NCBI GenBank assembly: GCA_947494825.1
Contig: CANLWN010000008.1
Coordinates: 1 to 64,000 of the forward strand
DNA length: 64,000 nucleotides
Origin: an uncultured Flavobacteriaceae bacterium
GTDB taxonomy: Bacteria > Bacteroidota > Bacteroidia > Flavobacteriales > Flavobacteriaceae
Direction of reading: 5' to 3'
The notes under the pieces were generated by a model. That model worked only from the letters and a program-made list of their open reading frames with translations. It did not search any database and was not told where the DNA came from. Both the position numbers and the translations under genes were made by a program. Position 1 is the first letter of the stretch. Each line of letters begins with the position of its first letter. Below, one piece after another: positions 53,109 to 61,700 of the stretch.

Positions 53109-53267
53109 TTATTTTTTATGTCTCAGCTCAGAGGATACGGATAATTTTTTTCTTCCTTTAGCTCTTCTTCTGGCAAGAACCTTTCTACCACTCACTGAAG
53201 CCATACGCTCCCTGAAACCATGTTTATTCTTTCTTTTCCGCTTAGATGGTTGATATGTTCTTTTCAT
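53109..53267 (-). CDS. rpmH: 50S ribosomal protein bL34
   Basis: A 52-residue, highly basic ribosomal protein read from the minus strand: it starts [18 protein letters not shown] and goes on with [17 protein letters not shown] and the KGRKKLSVS segment, then a short tail ending HKK. The first 40 residues are the standard bL34. It has its own terminator and is transcribed toward carB. No rnpA follows it here. Confidence 0.96.
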   Translation of the reverse strand: MKRTYQPSKRKRKNKHGFRERMASVSGRKVLARRRAKGRKKLSVSSELRHKK

Positions 53268-53400
53268 CCCAGAGTATTTTAACTATACAATAACTATTTC
53301 GTAGCAGTATGCTTCGACCTTTGCAAAATCTGGGCGCAAATATACGAAGAGTTTTTGCTTTGCCAAACCGAAATATGAAAATGTTTCGAATTGTTTTTAG

Positions 53401-53408
53401 TACTTTTG
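53401..53408 (+). promoter_or_regulatory. -7 promoter box for the DUF6263 gene
   Basis: TACTTTTG lies 30 bases before the chosen ATG at 53438 and inside the longer open frame from 53309, which argues for the shorter protein. Confidence 0.5.
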
Positions 53409-53437
53409 CCGCAACGGAATTAGAATCCCTTCCCAGC

Positions 53438-54319
53438 ATGAAATTTTTGATCCCCACACTGTTTTTTGTTCTCTGCAGCACGGTACTCCTTGGGCAGACC
53501 TCCTTGCGGTACCAACTTAATACCGGCGACGTTTTTACCATAAAACAGGATGCAGAGCAAATCATTACCCAGGAATTGGACGGGGCCGCCCATGAAATTA
53601 CAAATCAGATCAGCGGCATCCTCGAATTTAAGGTAATCGGTGAAAAAGAAGAGACTTATCTTATAGAACTTACCTTTAGGGATTTAAACCTGAGGATGAG
53701 CTCTAGCATACAGGGGTTGTTGATGAATGTCAACGCCAAGGAAATTGTGGAGGGCGACATGCAATCCAAGGTTTTTAACAGCCTATTGAACACCCCGGTG
53801 CAACTCTCTTTGGCAAAAACAGGGGATATCCTGGCCGTACAGGGCGGGGATAGCTTAGTCACCAAGATGGCGCAAGCCTCTGGCCTGGAGGACGAATTCT
53901 CCTTGAACCTTTGGAAAAGGTCCCTGTCCAAGGATTTTGGTTCTGAAGCCCTTTCCAATAGCTATAAACAAATGACCTTTATTTATCCGGTTGCGGAACA
54001 AAAGATCGGGAACAGTTGGGAGAACGAATATGCGGGCAAGCTCAGCGCGAAAAATACGTGGACGTTGGACGAGGTAACCACAGAAAATGCGAGCATCAGT
54101 GGCATCTCCCAGATCATTATGGATGTGAAGGAGCCCGCAACGACCATGAAACTCTCCGGGACCCAGCAAACCAAGATCATCACTGTTTTGGCCAGTGGGT
54201 TTATAAAGTCCATGCAGGTGGAAGGGCTGGCCAAGGGTGTCTCCACCGTGGCACAAATGGGCGATCAGGAAATACCTACCACCATAAAATCAAAAATAAC
54301 CTACGAGTTAATCCAATAG
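53438..54319 (+). CDS. DUF6263-like exported protein
   Basis: A 293-residue protein with a signal peptide (MKFLIPTLFFVLCSTVLLGQ, cleaved near residue 20). The mature part is mostly beta (LRYQLNTGDVFTIKQDAEQIITQE, TYLIELTFRDLNLRM, IISGISQIIMDV-like strands) and fits the Bacteroidota family I know as DUF6263. Function unknown. The start at 53438 is supported by the signal peptide and a promoter box at 53401. It is followed after 4 bases by the TPR gene. Confidence 0.78.
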   Translation: MKFLIPTLFFVLCSTVLLGQTSLRYQLNTGDVFTIKQDAEQIITQELDGAAHEITNQISGILEFKVIGEKEETYLIELTFRDLNLRMSSSIQGLLMNVNAKEIVEGDMQSKVFNSLLNTPVQLSLAKTGDILAVQGGDSLVTKMAQASGLEDEFSLNLWKRSLSKDFGSEALSNSYKQMTFIYPVAEQKIGNSWENEYAGKLSAKNTWTLDEVTTENASISGISQIIMDVKEPATTMKLSGTQQTKIITVLASGFIKSMQVEGLAKGVSTVAQMGDQEIPTTIKSKITYELIQ

Positions 54320-54323
54320 CAAC

Positions 54324-54839
54324 ATGTTCAATAAAAATATTAAACTGGTCATTGCAGCCTTGATCATTGCCTATTCAGGCTATCAATTTGTAGAGGGAAA
54401 CATTGGCAATGGCATTTTCCTAATTCTGCTTTCCCTAATTTTCATCTTCCTTTATTTCAGGAACGAAATGATTCTCCTGGCATTTCTTCGCATGCGCAAA
54501 CAGGATTTGGAAGGCACCCAGAAATGGTTGGACAGAATCAAAAAGCCAGAGGCGGCCCTAACGACCAAGCAGCAGGGATATTACAATTACCTCCACGGTA
54601 TCATCTTTTCCCAGAAGAACCTTACCCAAGCGGAGAAGTACTTTAAAAAAGCGCTGAAATTGGGATTGACCATGGATTATGACGTGGCCATGGCGAAATT
54701 AAGCTTGGCCGGCATTGCGATGCAAAAACGGAGAAAGCGGGAAGCCACTACGCTGCTACAGGAGGCCAAAAAATTGGACAAGAACAACATGCTTACCGAA
54801 CAAATAAAGATGATGCAACAGCAGATGAAAAAAATCTGA
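54324..54839 (+). CDS. Membrane-anchored TPR-like protein
   Basis: A 171-residue protein with two N-terminal membrane segments (residues 8-45) and a cytoplasmic helical part. The segment QQGYYNYLHGIIFSQKNLTQAEKYFKKALKLGL is a TPR motif, followed by a second, looser one (AGIAMQKRRKREATTLLQEAKKLD). Such proteins usually scaffold complexes; no partner can be named. It begins 4 bases after the DUF6263 gene, so the two are an operon. Confidence 0.8.
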   Translation: MFNKNIKLVIAALIIAYSGYQFVEGNIGNGIFLILLSLIFIFLYFRNEMILLAFLRMRKQDLEGTQKWLDRIKKPEAALTTKQQGYYNYLHGIIFSQKNLTQAEKYFKKALKLGLTMDYDVAMAKLSLAGIAMQKRRKREATTLLQEAKKLDKNNMLTEQIKMMQQQMKKI

Positions 54840-54851
54840 GGTGGTCTTTCG

Positions 54852-55796
54852 TTATTTGGACAATTTGTAGTACCCCTTGTTAGGGATTTCAATGATGTAT
54901 TTCTTTCCGGAACTGTTGTTCAAATGAGGCTCACGGAGCCAAGGATTATGCCTTTTTAGGATCTTATAGTTGATTTCGTATTGTTGGGCAAAATCGGCAA
55001 AATTAAATACCGGTTCATCTACCTCTACCCTAAAGGTGGGTATGGCATTATACATGTCTTCCTTGCCAATATCAAAACCGTATTTTTCAGGATTCGATAG
55101 GATTTCCTTAATGGCCAATATTCGAAAAACGTAACGTCCGGTCTCCTCGCCCAGGAGCAGATCGTAATAATCTTCCGCCTTTTGAATGCCCATAAATTTG
55201 TTTATAGCGCCCGGGCCGGCATTATAAGCGGCGGCGGTTAGTGTCCAACTGCCATATTTTTTCTTATATCTTTTTATATAGTTGCAGGCTACTTCGGTAG
55301 CCTTGGCAATATGGTAGCGTTCATCTACATTGGAGTTGATTTCCAAGCCGTATTCCCGGCCTGTGGCTTTCATTATTTGCCAAAAGCCGGTGGCACCTGC
55401 CGGTGAAACAACTTGCTGTAAGCCGCTTTCCGCAACCGCAAGATATTTAAAATCCTCGGGGACACCGTTCTTTGCCAAAATGGGTTCTATGATAGGGAAA
55501 TATTTATTGGCACGTTTCATCAAGAGTAGCGCATTGGACTGCCAATAGGTGTTCACCAAAAACTCCCGGTCTACCCGTTCCATAATCTCCGGGTCTTCCA
55601 CAGGAACGGCCTCTCCGGCAAAATTCAGGTCTTCGGGAATATCGATTGCAGAAATTCTATATCCGTTAGTATCGGCCTGGGTGTCTTTTTCCGTGGGAGG
55701 GTTAGCTTCAAAGGCCTTGTGCTGTACGGCAAAAATTAAGGACCCGACAACAAAAACCACCCCCAAAACCATCAAAACATTCTTCAAAAACTTCAT
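54852..55796 (-). CDS. Lytic transglycosylase (SLT/MltD-like)
   Basis: A 314-residue exported enzyme that cuts peptidoglycan between MurNAc and GlcNAc. After a signal anchor (residues 4-25) comes an SLT domain with the catalytic Glu in LAVAESGLQQVVSPAGATGFWQIM, then TAAAYNAGPGAINKFM. The C-terminus (about 260-314, FNFADFAQQYEINYKILKRHNPWLRE) resembles a LysM-like cell-wall binding part. I start at ATG 55796; the longer frame begins with TTG at 55820. Confidence 0.9.
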   Translation of the reverse strand: MKFLKNVLMVLGVVFVVGSLIFAVQHKAFEANPPTEKDTQADTNGYRISAIDIPEDLNFAGEAVPVEDPEIMERVDREFLVNTYWQSNALLLMKRANKYFPIIEPILAKNGVPEDFKYLAVAESGLQQVVSPAGATGFWQIMKATGREYGLEINSNVDERYHIAKATEVACNYIKRYKKKYGSWTLTAAAYNAGPGAINKFMGIQKAEDYYDLLLGEETGRYVFRILAIKEILSNPEKYGFDIGKEDMYNAIPTFRVEVDEPVFNFADFAQQYEINYKILKRHNPWLREPHLNNSSGKKYIIEIPNKGYYKLSK

Positions 55797-55840
55797 AACA
55801 CGTATTTTTTCGTTACCCAAAGGTATAAAATAGAACTCCC

Positions 55841-56503
55841 TTATTCCAAAATAATTGTTGGCAGGTGTTCATTGAACCATTTAAATCGGTGAATGATCAT
55901 GGTATGGGTGCCATTTTTGACAATCGTGCATTTTTTTATATGGGACAAAGGGAATACCGCATCCTTTTCCCCGTGGATGTGGATCAGGCCAGGAAGCTGT
56001 TCGGACTGTTTCCAATTTACAATCTGATCAATGGCCCAATCAATATAATACTTGTCACGAATGGATAGATATTGCTCGTACAGTTCCAGGCGCTTGGTGA
56101 CGGTTTCCCCAAAGGCGTATTTCGCCAAAAGCTCCACGTTGTTCACCAATCCCGTTGGCAACAGTTTGTGGATTTTGGTGTATTTGGCAAAGATCATCCG
56201 TTTGGGAAGTTCGGAACTGTGCTTCACACTGGAGACAATAATTACTTTTCTGGTTGGGATATGTTTGGCCATCTCCTGCACAAGCATGCCCCCAAATGAA
56301 ACGCCCACAAGAACAGGATTTGGATGTTTCACCGCTTTGCACATCGCTAAGGCGTAGGCTTCCAAGCTCATACCCTTATGGGGAACGAACCAATTGAGCA
56401 GGTGTTGCTGGAACCTTTCCGGAGGTAGCGCAATGTTGCCAAAAATGGAGGAATTGGCCGCCATGCCAGGCATAAAGTAGACATGTATTTTGTCGCTGGT
56501 CAT
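55841..56503 (-). CDS. Alpha/beta hydrolase
   Basis: A 220-residue cytosolic hydrolase with the nucleophile elbow VGVSFGGM (Ser near residue 94) after PVL, and candidate acid and base in IHGEKDAVFP and KNGTHTMII. The fold start VYFMPGMAANSSIFGNI replaces the usual HGFxG by PGMAAN. The substrate is unknown. Confidence 0.83.
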   Translation of the reverse strand: MTSDKIHVYFMPGMAANSSIFGNIALPPERFQQHLLNWFVPHKGMSLEAYALAMCKAVKHPNPVLVGVSFGGMLVQEMAKHIPTRKVIIVSSVKHSSELPKRMIFAKYTKIHKLLPTGLVNNVELLAKYAFGETVTKRLELYEQYLSIRDKYYIDWAIDQIVNWKQSEQLPGLIHIHGEKDAVFPLSHIKKCTIVKNGTHTMIIHRFKWFNEHLPTIILE

Positions 56504-56549
56504 GTGCTGTTAACGCTATAAAAATCTAGGAAAATAGCTTTTTTTTTGT

Positions 56550-56557
56550 TACCTTTG
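56550..56557 (+). promoter_or_regulatory. -7 promoter box for the small acetyltransferase
   Basis: TACCTTTG stands 117 bases before the ATG at 56674, implying a leader of about 110 bases. No riboswitch or clear hairpin was recognised in that leader. Confidence 0.45.
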
Positions 56558-56673
56558 CTGTCCTGATTCAAATTTAACCTCAATTTAAGAATAATACAAA
56601 CCAACTAAGGCTTTAGATTACGATTCGAGAGCGTTGTGATCGCCAAACCTAATCAATTTTAAAATCAAACTAT

Positions 56674-56967
56674 ATGAATGAAGTAGAAATTAAGGACAAT
56701 AGTTTCTTGCGCCAATTTGAAACTAGGGTTGATGGACATTTAGCTAAGATTGAGTATTCTTCCCAGGAGCGCAAGGTCTTTTTGACCAAGCTGGTCATTC
56801 CGGAAGAAATCACCGACGAAAGTTTCAAAGAGGACTTTATCAAAGGGGTACTTCACCAGATTCAAGAGAAAAACCTACGGGTTGTTCCAACCAGCCCCCA
56901 GATAGCTGGTTTTTTGAGAAAGAACCGACAGTATAAGGAAATGCTTCCGGTCGGAATCCGAATCTAA
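56674..56967 (+). CDS. GNAT-like N-acetyltransferase, YjdJ type
   Basis: A 97-residue single-domain protein of the YjdJ/Acetyltransf_CG group: RQFETRVDGHLAKIEYSSQERKVFLTKLVIPEE, then LRVVPTSPQIAGFLRKNRQYKEML. These short GNATs bind acetyl-CoA through a reduced core. The substrate is unknown. A terminator follows 8 bases after the stop. Confidence 0.85.
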   Translation: MNEVEIKDNSFLRQFETRVDGHLAKIEYSSQERKVFLTKLVIPEEITDESFKEDFIKGVLHQIQEKNLRVVPTSPQIAGFLRKNRQYKEMLPVGIRI

Positions 56968-56975
56968 CGATCTTC

Positions 56976-57000
56976 AACCTCTCCTTCGAGAGGTTTTTTT
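56976..57000 (+). terminator. Intrinsic terminator after the acetyltransferase gene
   Basis: AACCTCTC and GAGAGGTT arms close a CTTC loop and are followed by seven T. It touches the convergent mtaB stop codon. Confidence 0.85.
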
Positions 57001-58327
57001 ATGCCTTGACGGCTTCGGCCATCCATTGAAATCGCACTACTCCATCTTCCCCAATCTCGCTTAGCTGCACCTTGTGCAGTGTATTCACAAGCTTGGGGTC
57101 CCATGGAGCCTTTACCTTTATGTAGTTTTCCGTAAAGCCATGGATGTACCCTTCCTTGTTTTCTCCCTCAAAAAGTACGGTCCGTTCGCTACCCAATTGA
57201 CCCTCGTAGAAAGCCCTACGTTTTTTTGCGGATAGCCCTCGCAGCATCCTGCTGCGTTTGCTCCTAATATTTTTGGGTACAGCTCCTGGCATGGAAGTGG
57301 CCAGGGTATTGTCCCGTTCAGAATAGGTAAAGACATGCAAATAGGAAACATCCAATTCCTGAAGAAAGTGATAGGTTTCCAAAAAATGTGCTTCCGTCTC
57401 GCCCGGGAAACCTACAATGACATCCACCCCGATACAGGCATGGGGCATGGTCTGTTTTATATGGTGTACCCTATCTACGTACAGATCTTTCCGATAACGT
57501 CTTCGCATAAGTCCAAGTACGGTATCGCTACCACTTTGTAGGGGAATATGAAAGTGGGGCACAAATGTTTTGCTGCCCGCAACAAAATCTATGGTTTCGT
57601 TCTTTAGCAAATTGGGCTCTATGGAAGAAATTCGTAGGCGGTGTATCCCCTGGACCTGATCAAGCGCCCTGACCAAATCCAAAAAGGTGTGCTCGTGCTT
57701 TTTGTTCCCAAACTCCCCTTTTCCGTAATCGCCTATGTTGACCCCAGTAAGTACTATTTCCTTGATGTCCTGTGCCGCGATCTGCGCTGCATTTTCCAAC
57801 ACATTCGATAATGTGTCGCTGCGTGATATTCCCCTAGCAAGGGGAATTGTACAATAGGTACACTTATAGTCACATCCGTCCTGTACCTTTAAAAAAGCCC
57901 GGGTGCGATCACCGATGGCATAACTGCCCACATAAAAATCGGCTTCTTCTATTTCACAGGAATGTACCTCCCCAAAATCGTTCTTGGAAAGGTCGTTGAT
58001 ATAATCGGTAATCTTGAATTTTTCCGTCGCCCCCAAGACCAGATCTACTCCGCCCACGGCCGCAAGTTCCTCCGGTTTTAACTGGGCATAACATCCTATA
58101 GCGGCCACAAAAGCCTTTGGATTGGACTTCTGCGCCTGCTTTACGACAGTCTTAAAACGTTTATCGGCATTTTCGGTCACCGAACAGGTGTTGATCACAT
58201 ACATGTCGGCCGGTTCGGAGAACGGCACACGTTCAAACCCCTCTTCCGTAAACCCTCTGGCAATGGTAGAGGTTTCCGAGAAGTTCAGCTTACATCCCAA
58301 CGTGTAAAATGCGACCTTTTTTTTCAT
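56999..58327 (-). CDS. mtaB: tRNA t6A37 methylthiotransferase
   Basis: A 442-residue radical-SAM enzyme that adds a methylthio group to t6A37 of tRNA. The N-terminal MTTase domain has its three cysteines (TLGCKLNFSE, NTCSVTENAD, AIGCYAQLKP); the radical-SAM CxxxCxxC is in DGCDYKCTYCTIPLARG; a TRAM-like part ends the protein. I start at 58327 (MKKKVAFYTLGC); the longer frame to 58369 adds 14 residues without a match. Confidence 0.93.
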   Translation of the reverse strand: MKKKVAFYTLGCKLNFSETSTIARGFTEEGFERVPFSEPADMYVINTCSVTENADKRFKTVVKQAQKSNPKAFVAAIGCYAQLKPEELAAVGGVDLVLGATEKFKITDYINDLSKNDFGEVHSCEIEEADFYVGSYAIGDRTRAFLKVQDGCDYKCTYCTIPLARGISRSDTLSNVLENAAQIAAQDIKEIVLTGVNIGDYGKGEFGNKKHEHTFLDLVRALDQVQGIHRLRISSIEPNLLKNETIDFVAGSKTFVPHFHIPLQSGSDTVLGLMRRRYRKDLYVDRVHHIKQTMPHACIGVDVIVGFPGETEAHFLETYHFLQELDVSYLHVFTYSERDNTLATSMPGAVPKNIRSKRSRMLRGLSAKKRRAFYEGQLGSERTVLFEGENKEGYIHGFTENYIKVKAPWDPKLVNTLHKVQLSEIGEDGVVRFQWMAEAVKA

Positions 58328-58436
58328 CTCAATTCGGTAATCCTGTTTTTGGGACTGCAAATATACCAACTTATGGTGGAAGTATAAAGTGTGCAGTGTT
58401 TACGGGCTAGCGACCATCGAGCAGCTCCAGGGAAAA

Positions 58437-59612
58437 CTACTCGTTCCGCCATTTTTTGGACGTTTCAAAGACGTGCTCAAGAATCGCAGCCTCCTTGTCA
58501 TCGAATACCACATTGCGGCGTGCCATCATTACCTCGGCGGCCTCAAAAGCTTTTTTGGTGGAATAGGTAGAAAAACCCGATGCCCCACCCCAACTAAAAC
58601 TGGGGATAAAATTCCGGGGAAAGCCAGGGACGTATACATTGACATTGACTCCGATTACCGTTCCCGTATTGAACATCGTATTGATGGCCGTTTTACTGTG
58701 GTCGCCCATCATAAGGCCACAGAACTGTAGTCCGGTATGATCAAACTTCTCGGTTTCGTAATTCCATAGGCGTACCTTGGCATAGTTGTTTTTAAGGTTG
58801 GAATTGTTGGAATCGGCGCCAATATTGCACCATTCCCCCAACACCGAATTCCCCAGATATCCGTCATGGCCCTTGCTGGAATATCCAAAGATGACCGAAT
58901 TATTGATCTCCCCACAGACTTTTCCATAGGGGCCCACTGTGGTTGGCCCATAAATCTTGGCGCCCATTTTGACGACAGCATTTTCACAAAGTGCAAAACC
59001 TCCCCTGATCATATTGCCCTCCATGACCAAGGTGTTCCGTCCCAAGTAGATAGGTCCTTCGGAGGCATTTAAAATACTGTATTCCACCTCGGCTCCCTCC
59101 TCAAGAAAAATTTGGTCTGGCCGGATCAACTTATTGGTTTTGGAAATTGGAGCACTTTTTCGGCCCCGGGTAATCAGATCAAAATCGGCTTTTATGGCCT
59201 CCCCATTTTTGGAAAAGATATCCCAGGTGTGCTGCAGGCGAAATACCTCTTCCTTGAAGGTGATGGTATGGTTATCCGAATAATCGGTTTTCACCTCGGC
59301 CTTCCGGGCATAACAGGCAACCAGTGTTCCCTCATGAAAAATGGCCTCGTTCTCCTTTAACTGTTTCACCTGTGCTACCAAAGCCTCAGTAGGTAAATAG
59401 GACGCATTGATCAAGACATTTTCCTCCTTTTCCACAAGGGGGTATTTAGCGGAAAGATAGTCCTCGGTGAGGGTGCTTGTTTTCAATTGAAGATGGTTTT
59501 CCCACTTCTCCCGGATGGTCAATATTCCAATTCTAATATCCGCTACCGGTCGGGTATAGGTAAAAGGTAGAAGTGCCTTGCGCACGCTTCCATCAAATAG
59601 AATATAGTTCAT
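58437..59612 (-). CDS. GlmU-family protein with left-handed beta-helix
   Basis: A 391-residue cytosolic protein. The first 190 residues form a nucleotidyltransferase-like domain beginning NYILFDGSVRKALLPFTYTRPVADIRIGI; the usual nucleotide-binding GxGTRMxP loop is not seen, so catalysis there is doubtful. From about 195 to 345 there are hexapeptide repeats of a left-handed beta-helix (IYLGRNTLVMEGNMI, VVKMGAKIYGPTTVGP, VIGVNVNVYVPGF), as in acyltransferases. It is the common Bacteroidota GlmU-like gene and distinct from real GlmU. It follows rpmE2 on the same strand after a terminator. Confidence 0.86.
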   Translation of the reverse strand: MNYILFDGSVRKALLPFTYTRPVADIRIGILTIREKWENHLQLKTSTLTEDYLSAKYPLVEKEENVLINASYLPTEALVAQVKQLKENEAIFHEGTLVACYARKAEVKTDYSDNHTITFKEEVFRLQHTWDIFSKNGEAIKADFDLITRGRKSAPISKTNKLIRPDQIFLEEGAEVEYSILNASEGPIYLGRNTLVMEGNMIRGGFALCENAVVKMGAKIYGPTTVGPYGKVCGEINNSVIFGYSSKGHDGYLGNSVLGEWCNIGADSNNSNLKNNYAKVRLWNYETEKFDHTGLQFCGLMMGDHSKTAINTMFNTGTVIGVNVNVYVPGFPRNFIPSFSWGGASGFSTYSTKKAFEAAEVMMARRNVVFDDKEAAILEHVFETSKKWRNE

Positions 59613-59636
59613 GGTCGGATTTTGAATAAAATTAAA

Positions 59637-59674
59637 AAAATAACGCCCTCGATGATCATCGAGGGCGTTATTTT
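59637..59674 (-). terminator. Palindromic terminator after rpmE2
   Basis: A perfect 38-bp palindrome: AAAATAACGCCCTCGAT, GATC-centred, then its complement. The T/A ends make it functional on both strands. It lies 18 bases past the rpmE2 stop. Confidence 0.85.
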
Positions 59675-59691
59675 ATCGAAGCATATAATTA

Positions 59692-59964
59692 TTATTCTTC
59701 CTCTGTTTTGGTATCCTTGGCAAATTTCTTGTATTTGCTCTTAAACTTATCGATACGTCCTGCAGTATCTACCAATTTAGCCTTACCGGTGTAGTAAGGG
59801 TGAGAGGTTCTGGAAATTTCCAATTTAACCAAAGGATATTCCACACCATCTACCTCCAAGGTCTCCTTGGTATTCGCTGTGGACTTTGTTATAAAAACAT
59901 CGTCGTTGGACATATCCTTAAATGCCACCAATCTATAATTCTCTGGGTGTATGCCTTTTCTCAT
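59692..59964 (-). CDS. rpmE2: 50S ribosomal protein bL31, type B
   Basis: A 90-residue type B bL31: [32 protein letters not shown], with [19 protein letters not shown] and a Lys-rich end. It lacks the zinc-binding CxxC of type A L31, as expected for type B. It is divergent from the DUF4199 gene. Confidence 0.95.
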   Translation of the reverse strand: MRKGIHPENYRLVAFKDMSNDDVFITKSTANTKETLEVDGVEYPLVKLEISRTSHPYYTGKAKLVDTAGRIDKFKSKYKKFAKDTKTEEE

Positions 59965-60073
59965 CTTGGAAAACTTTTTCTTTTCTAAATTTTTAGCCGT
60001 GCAAATTTACGGTTTTTTCTTTAATGAACAATTTAATTGCCAAAAAATAGAAATAAAAAATAACGGTTTTCAT

Positions 60074-60099
60074 TGTAACAAAACCCTGCATCTTGTAAC
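60074..60099 (+). promoter_or_regulatory. Tandem TGTAAC motifs upstream of the DUF4199 gene
   Basis: TTGTAACAAA and TTGTAACTAA lie 20 bases apart (TGTAAC at 60074-60079 and 60094-60099), ahead of the ATG at 60133. They repeat the -35-like motif of the two sigma genes in this window, but no CGTCT -10 element is seen. Confidence 0.35.
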
Positions 60100-60132
60100 T
60101 AATGAAACAAACAACCTTAAAACCCTTGTAAA

Positions 60133-60660
60133 ATGGAAGAAAATCAACCAAAAACCGGAAAGTATGCCATGACCTTTGGGCTTATACTGGGCGCGGTCAA
60201 TGTCGTCTTCGGGCTAATGCTGTTCGCCTTGGATATGCACTATCAGGGCGGTATCCCCATCTTTGTGGTGAGCGTTTTGTTAATGCTTACCCTCATCATT
60301 ATTGGCATGGTTCAGTTTAAAAAAGCCAATAACGGACTTATGTCCTTTGGACAAGGCCTAAAAATCGGGGTAGGTATCTGTCTGATAGGCGGTATCGTTG
60401 GGATTATTTTTAATCTGTTGATCACCAATGTGTTGGATCCCGATACCGTGCAAAAGGCCCTGGAATACCAGAAGGGCCAGCTCATGGAGAGCGGGAAACT
60501 CACTTCGGACCAAATTGAGGCCCAATTGGATGGGCAAAAGCAGTTCTCCACACCCTTTTGGCAAGTTACCTTTGGTCTGCTTTTCAGCGTAATCTTCGGA
60601 TTCCTATTGTCCCTAATTCCAGCATTGGTAATCAAAAAAAAGGACGAAACTCTTAAGTAA
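60133..60660 (+). CDS. DUF4199 membrane protein
   Basis: A 175-residue inner-membrane protein with four hydrophobic segments (FGLILGAVNVVFGLMLFAL, GGIPIFVVSVLLMLTLIIIG, GLKIGVGICLIGGIVGIIFNLLI, VTFGLLFSVIFGFLLSLI). The layout fits DUF4199, a Bacteroidota family often next to the same glycosyltransferase as here. Function unknown; the neighbour suggests an envelope role. Confidence 0.88.
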   Translation: MEENQPKTGKYAMTFGLILGAVNVVFGLMLFALDMHYQGGIPIFVVSVLLMLTLIIIGMVQFKKANNGLMSFGQGLKIGVGICLIGGIVGIIFNLLITNVLDPDTVQKALEYQKGQLMESGKLTSDQIEAQLDGQKQFSTPFWQVTFGLLFSVIFGFLLSLIPALVIKKKDETLK

Positions 60661-60664
60661 TTTG

Positions 60665-60672
60665 TACTTTTG
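60665..60672 (+). promoter_or_regulatory. -7 promoter box for the glycosyltransferase
   Basis: TACTTTTG starts 5 bases after the DUF4199 stop and 24 bases before the glycosyltransferase ATG, giving that gene its own start point. Confidence 0.45.
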
Positions 60673-60695
60673 GGTAGATTTCTCAGAAGTATTCA

Positions 60696-61670
60696 ATGAA
60701 TTTATCCATAGTAATTCCTTTACTGAACGAAGAAGAATCGCTTAAAGAACTACATGATTGGATTGTACAGGTGATGCAATCCAATCATTTTTTATACGAG
60801 ATTCTTTTTATCGATGACGGGAGCACGGACGACTCATGGGAGGTTGTTTCACAACTTTCCCGGGAAAACCCAAATGTAAAGGGAATTCGTTTTCTGAAAA
60901 ACTTTGGAAAATCGCAAGCCCTGCATGCCGGTTTTAAGGCAGCCACCGGCGAAGTAGTCGTGACCATGGACGCCGACCTACAGGACAACCCTGAGGAAAT
61001 TCCGGCGCTTTACGCGCTGATAACCGAAGAAAGGTTCGACCTGATTTCCGGATGGAAAAAGAAGCGCTATGATGCCATAATCACTAAAAATATCCCCTCA
61101 AAGCTGTTCAATTGGGCAGCGAGGAAAACCTCGGGGGTCAAGTTGCATGATTTTAATTGTGGGTTAAAGGCCTATCGAAAGCAGGTAATCAAGACCATTG
61201 AAGTTTCTGGTGAAATGCACCGTTATATTCCCGTTTTGGTAAAAAGTGCAGGGTTCACAAAAATTGACGAGAAAGTGGTACAGCATCAGGCGAGAAAATA
61301 CGGCAAAACCAAATTTGGTATGGAGCGATTTATCAACGGTTTTTTGGACCTCATCACCATCTGGTTCGTTTCCAAATTTGGAAGGCGCCCTATGCACCTC
61401 TTTGGGGCCCTTGGAGTAGTCATGTCGCTCATTGGCTTTGGCTTTGCCCTTTATTTGGGTATAGACAAACTCTTCTTAAATCCTACCGGGCGTTTGATCA
61501 CAGACCGGCCGCAATTCTTTATTTCACTTACGGCCATGATCATGGGAACGCAGCTTTTTTTAGCCGGTTTTTTGGGCGAGATCATGGTGCGTTCCAGAAA
61601 AGACCAAAAGCGGTATGAAATTTCAGAAGAAATAAACCTCAGGGCAAGTGAAAAACAATATTCTTCGTAA
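60696..61670 (+). CDS. Family 2 glycosyltransferase, polyprenyl-phosphate type
   Basis: A 324-residue membrane enzyme. Residues 1-220 are a GT-A domain (LSIVIPLLNEEESLKELHDW, LFIDDGSTDDSW, the metal-binding MDADLQDNPEEI), and two membrane segments follow (about 233-255 and 270-297). This is the GtrB/DPM1-like layout, in which a sugar is moved from a nucleotide donor to polyprenyl phosphate. The sugar is not determined. Neighbours DUF4199 and phosphoglucomutase fit a role in surface sugar supply. Confidence 0.92.
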   Translation: MNLSIVIPLLNEEESLKELHDWIVQVMQSNHFLYEILFIDDGSTDDSWEVVSQLSRENPNVKGIRFLKNFGKSQALHAGFKAATGEVVVTMDADLQDNPEEIPALYALITEERFDLISGWKKKRYDAIITKNIPSKLFNWAARKTSGVKLHDFNCGLKAYRKQVIKTIEVSGEMHRYIPVLVKSAGFTKIDEKVVQHQARKYGKTKFGMERFINGFLDLITIWFVSKFGRRPMHLFGALGVVMSLIGFGFALYLGIDKLFLNPTGRLITDRPQFFISLTAMIMGTQLFLAGFLGEIMVRSRKDQKRYEISEEINLRASEKQYSS

Positions 61671-61675
61671 TTTTG
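61668..61675 (+). promoter_or_regulatory. -7 promoter box for phosphoglucomutase
   Basis: TAATTTTG overlaps the stop codon of the glycosyltransferase and lies 26 bases before the next ATG. Confidence 0.4.
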
Positions 61676-61700
61676 GCCCAAAGCTAATCCTCTTCCCACT

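Noticed and set aside
53309-53437. Longer start for the DUF6263-like protein.
   Set aside because: A promoter box lies inside it and the true signal peptide begins at 53438.
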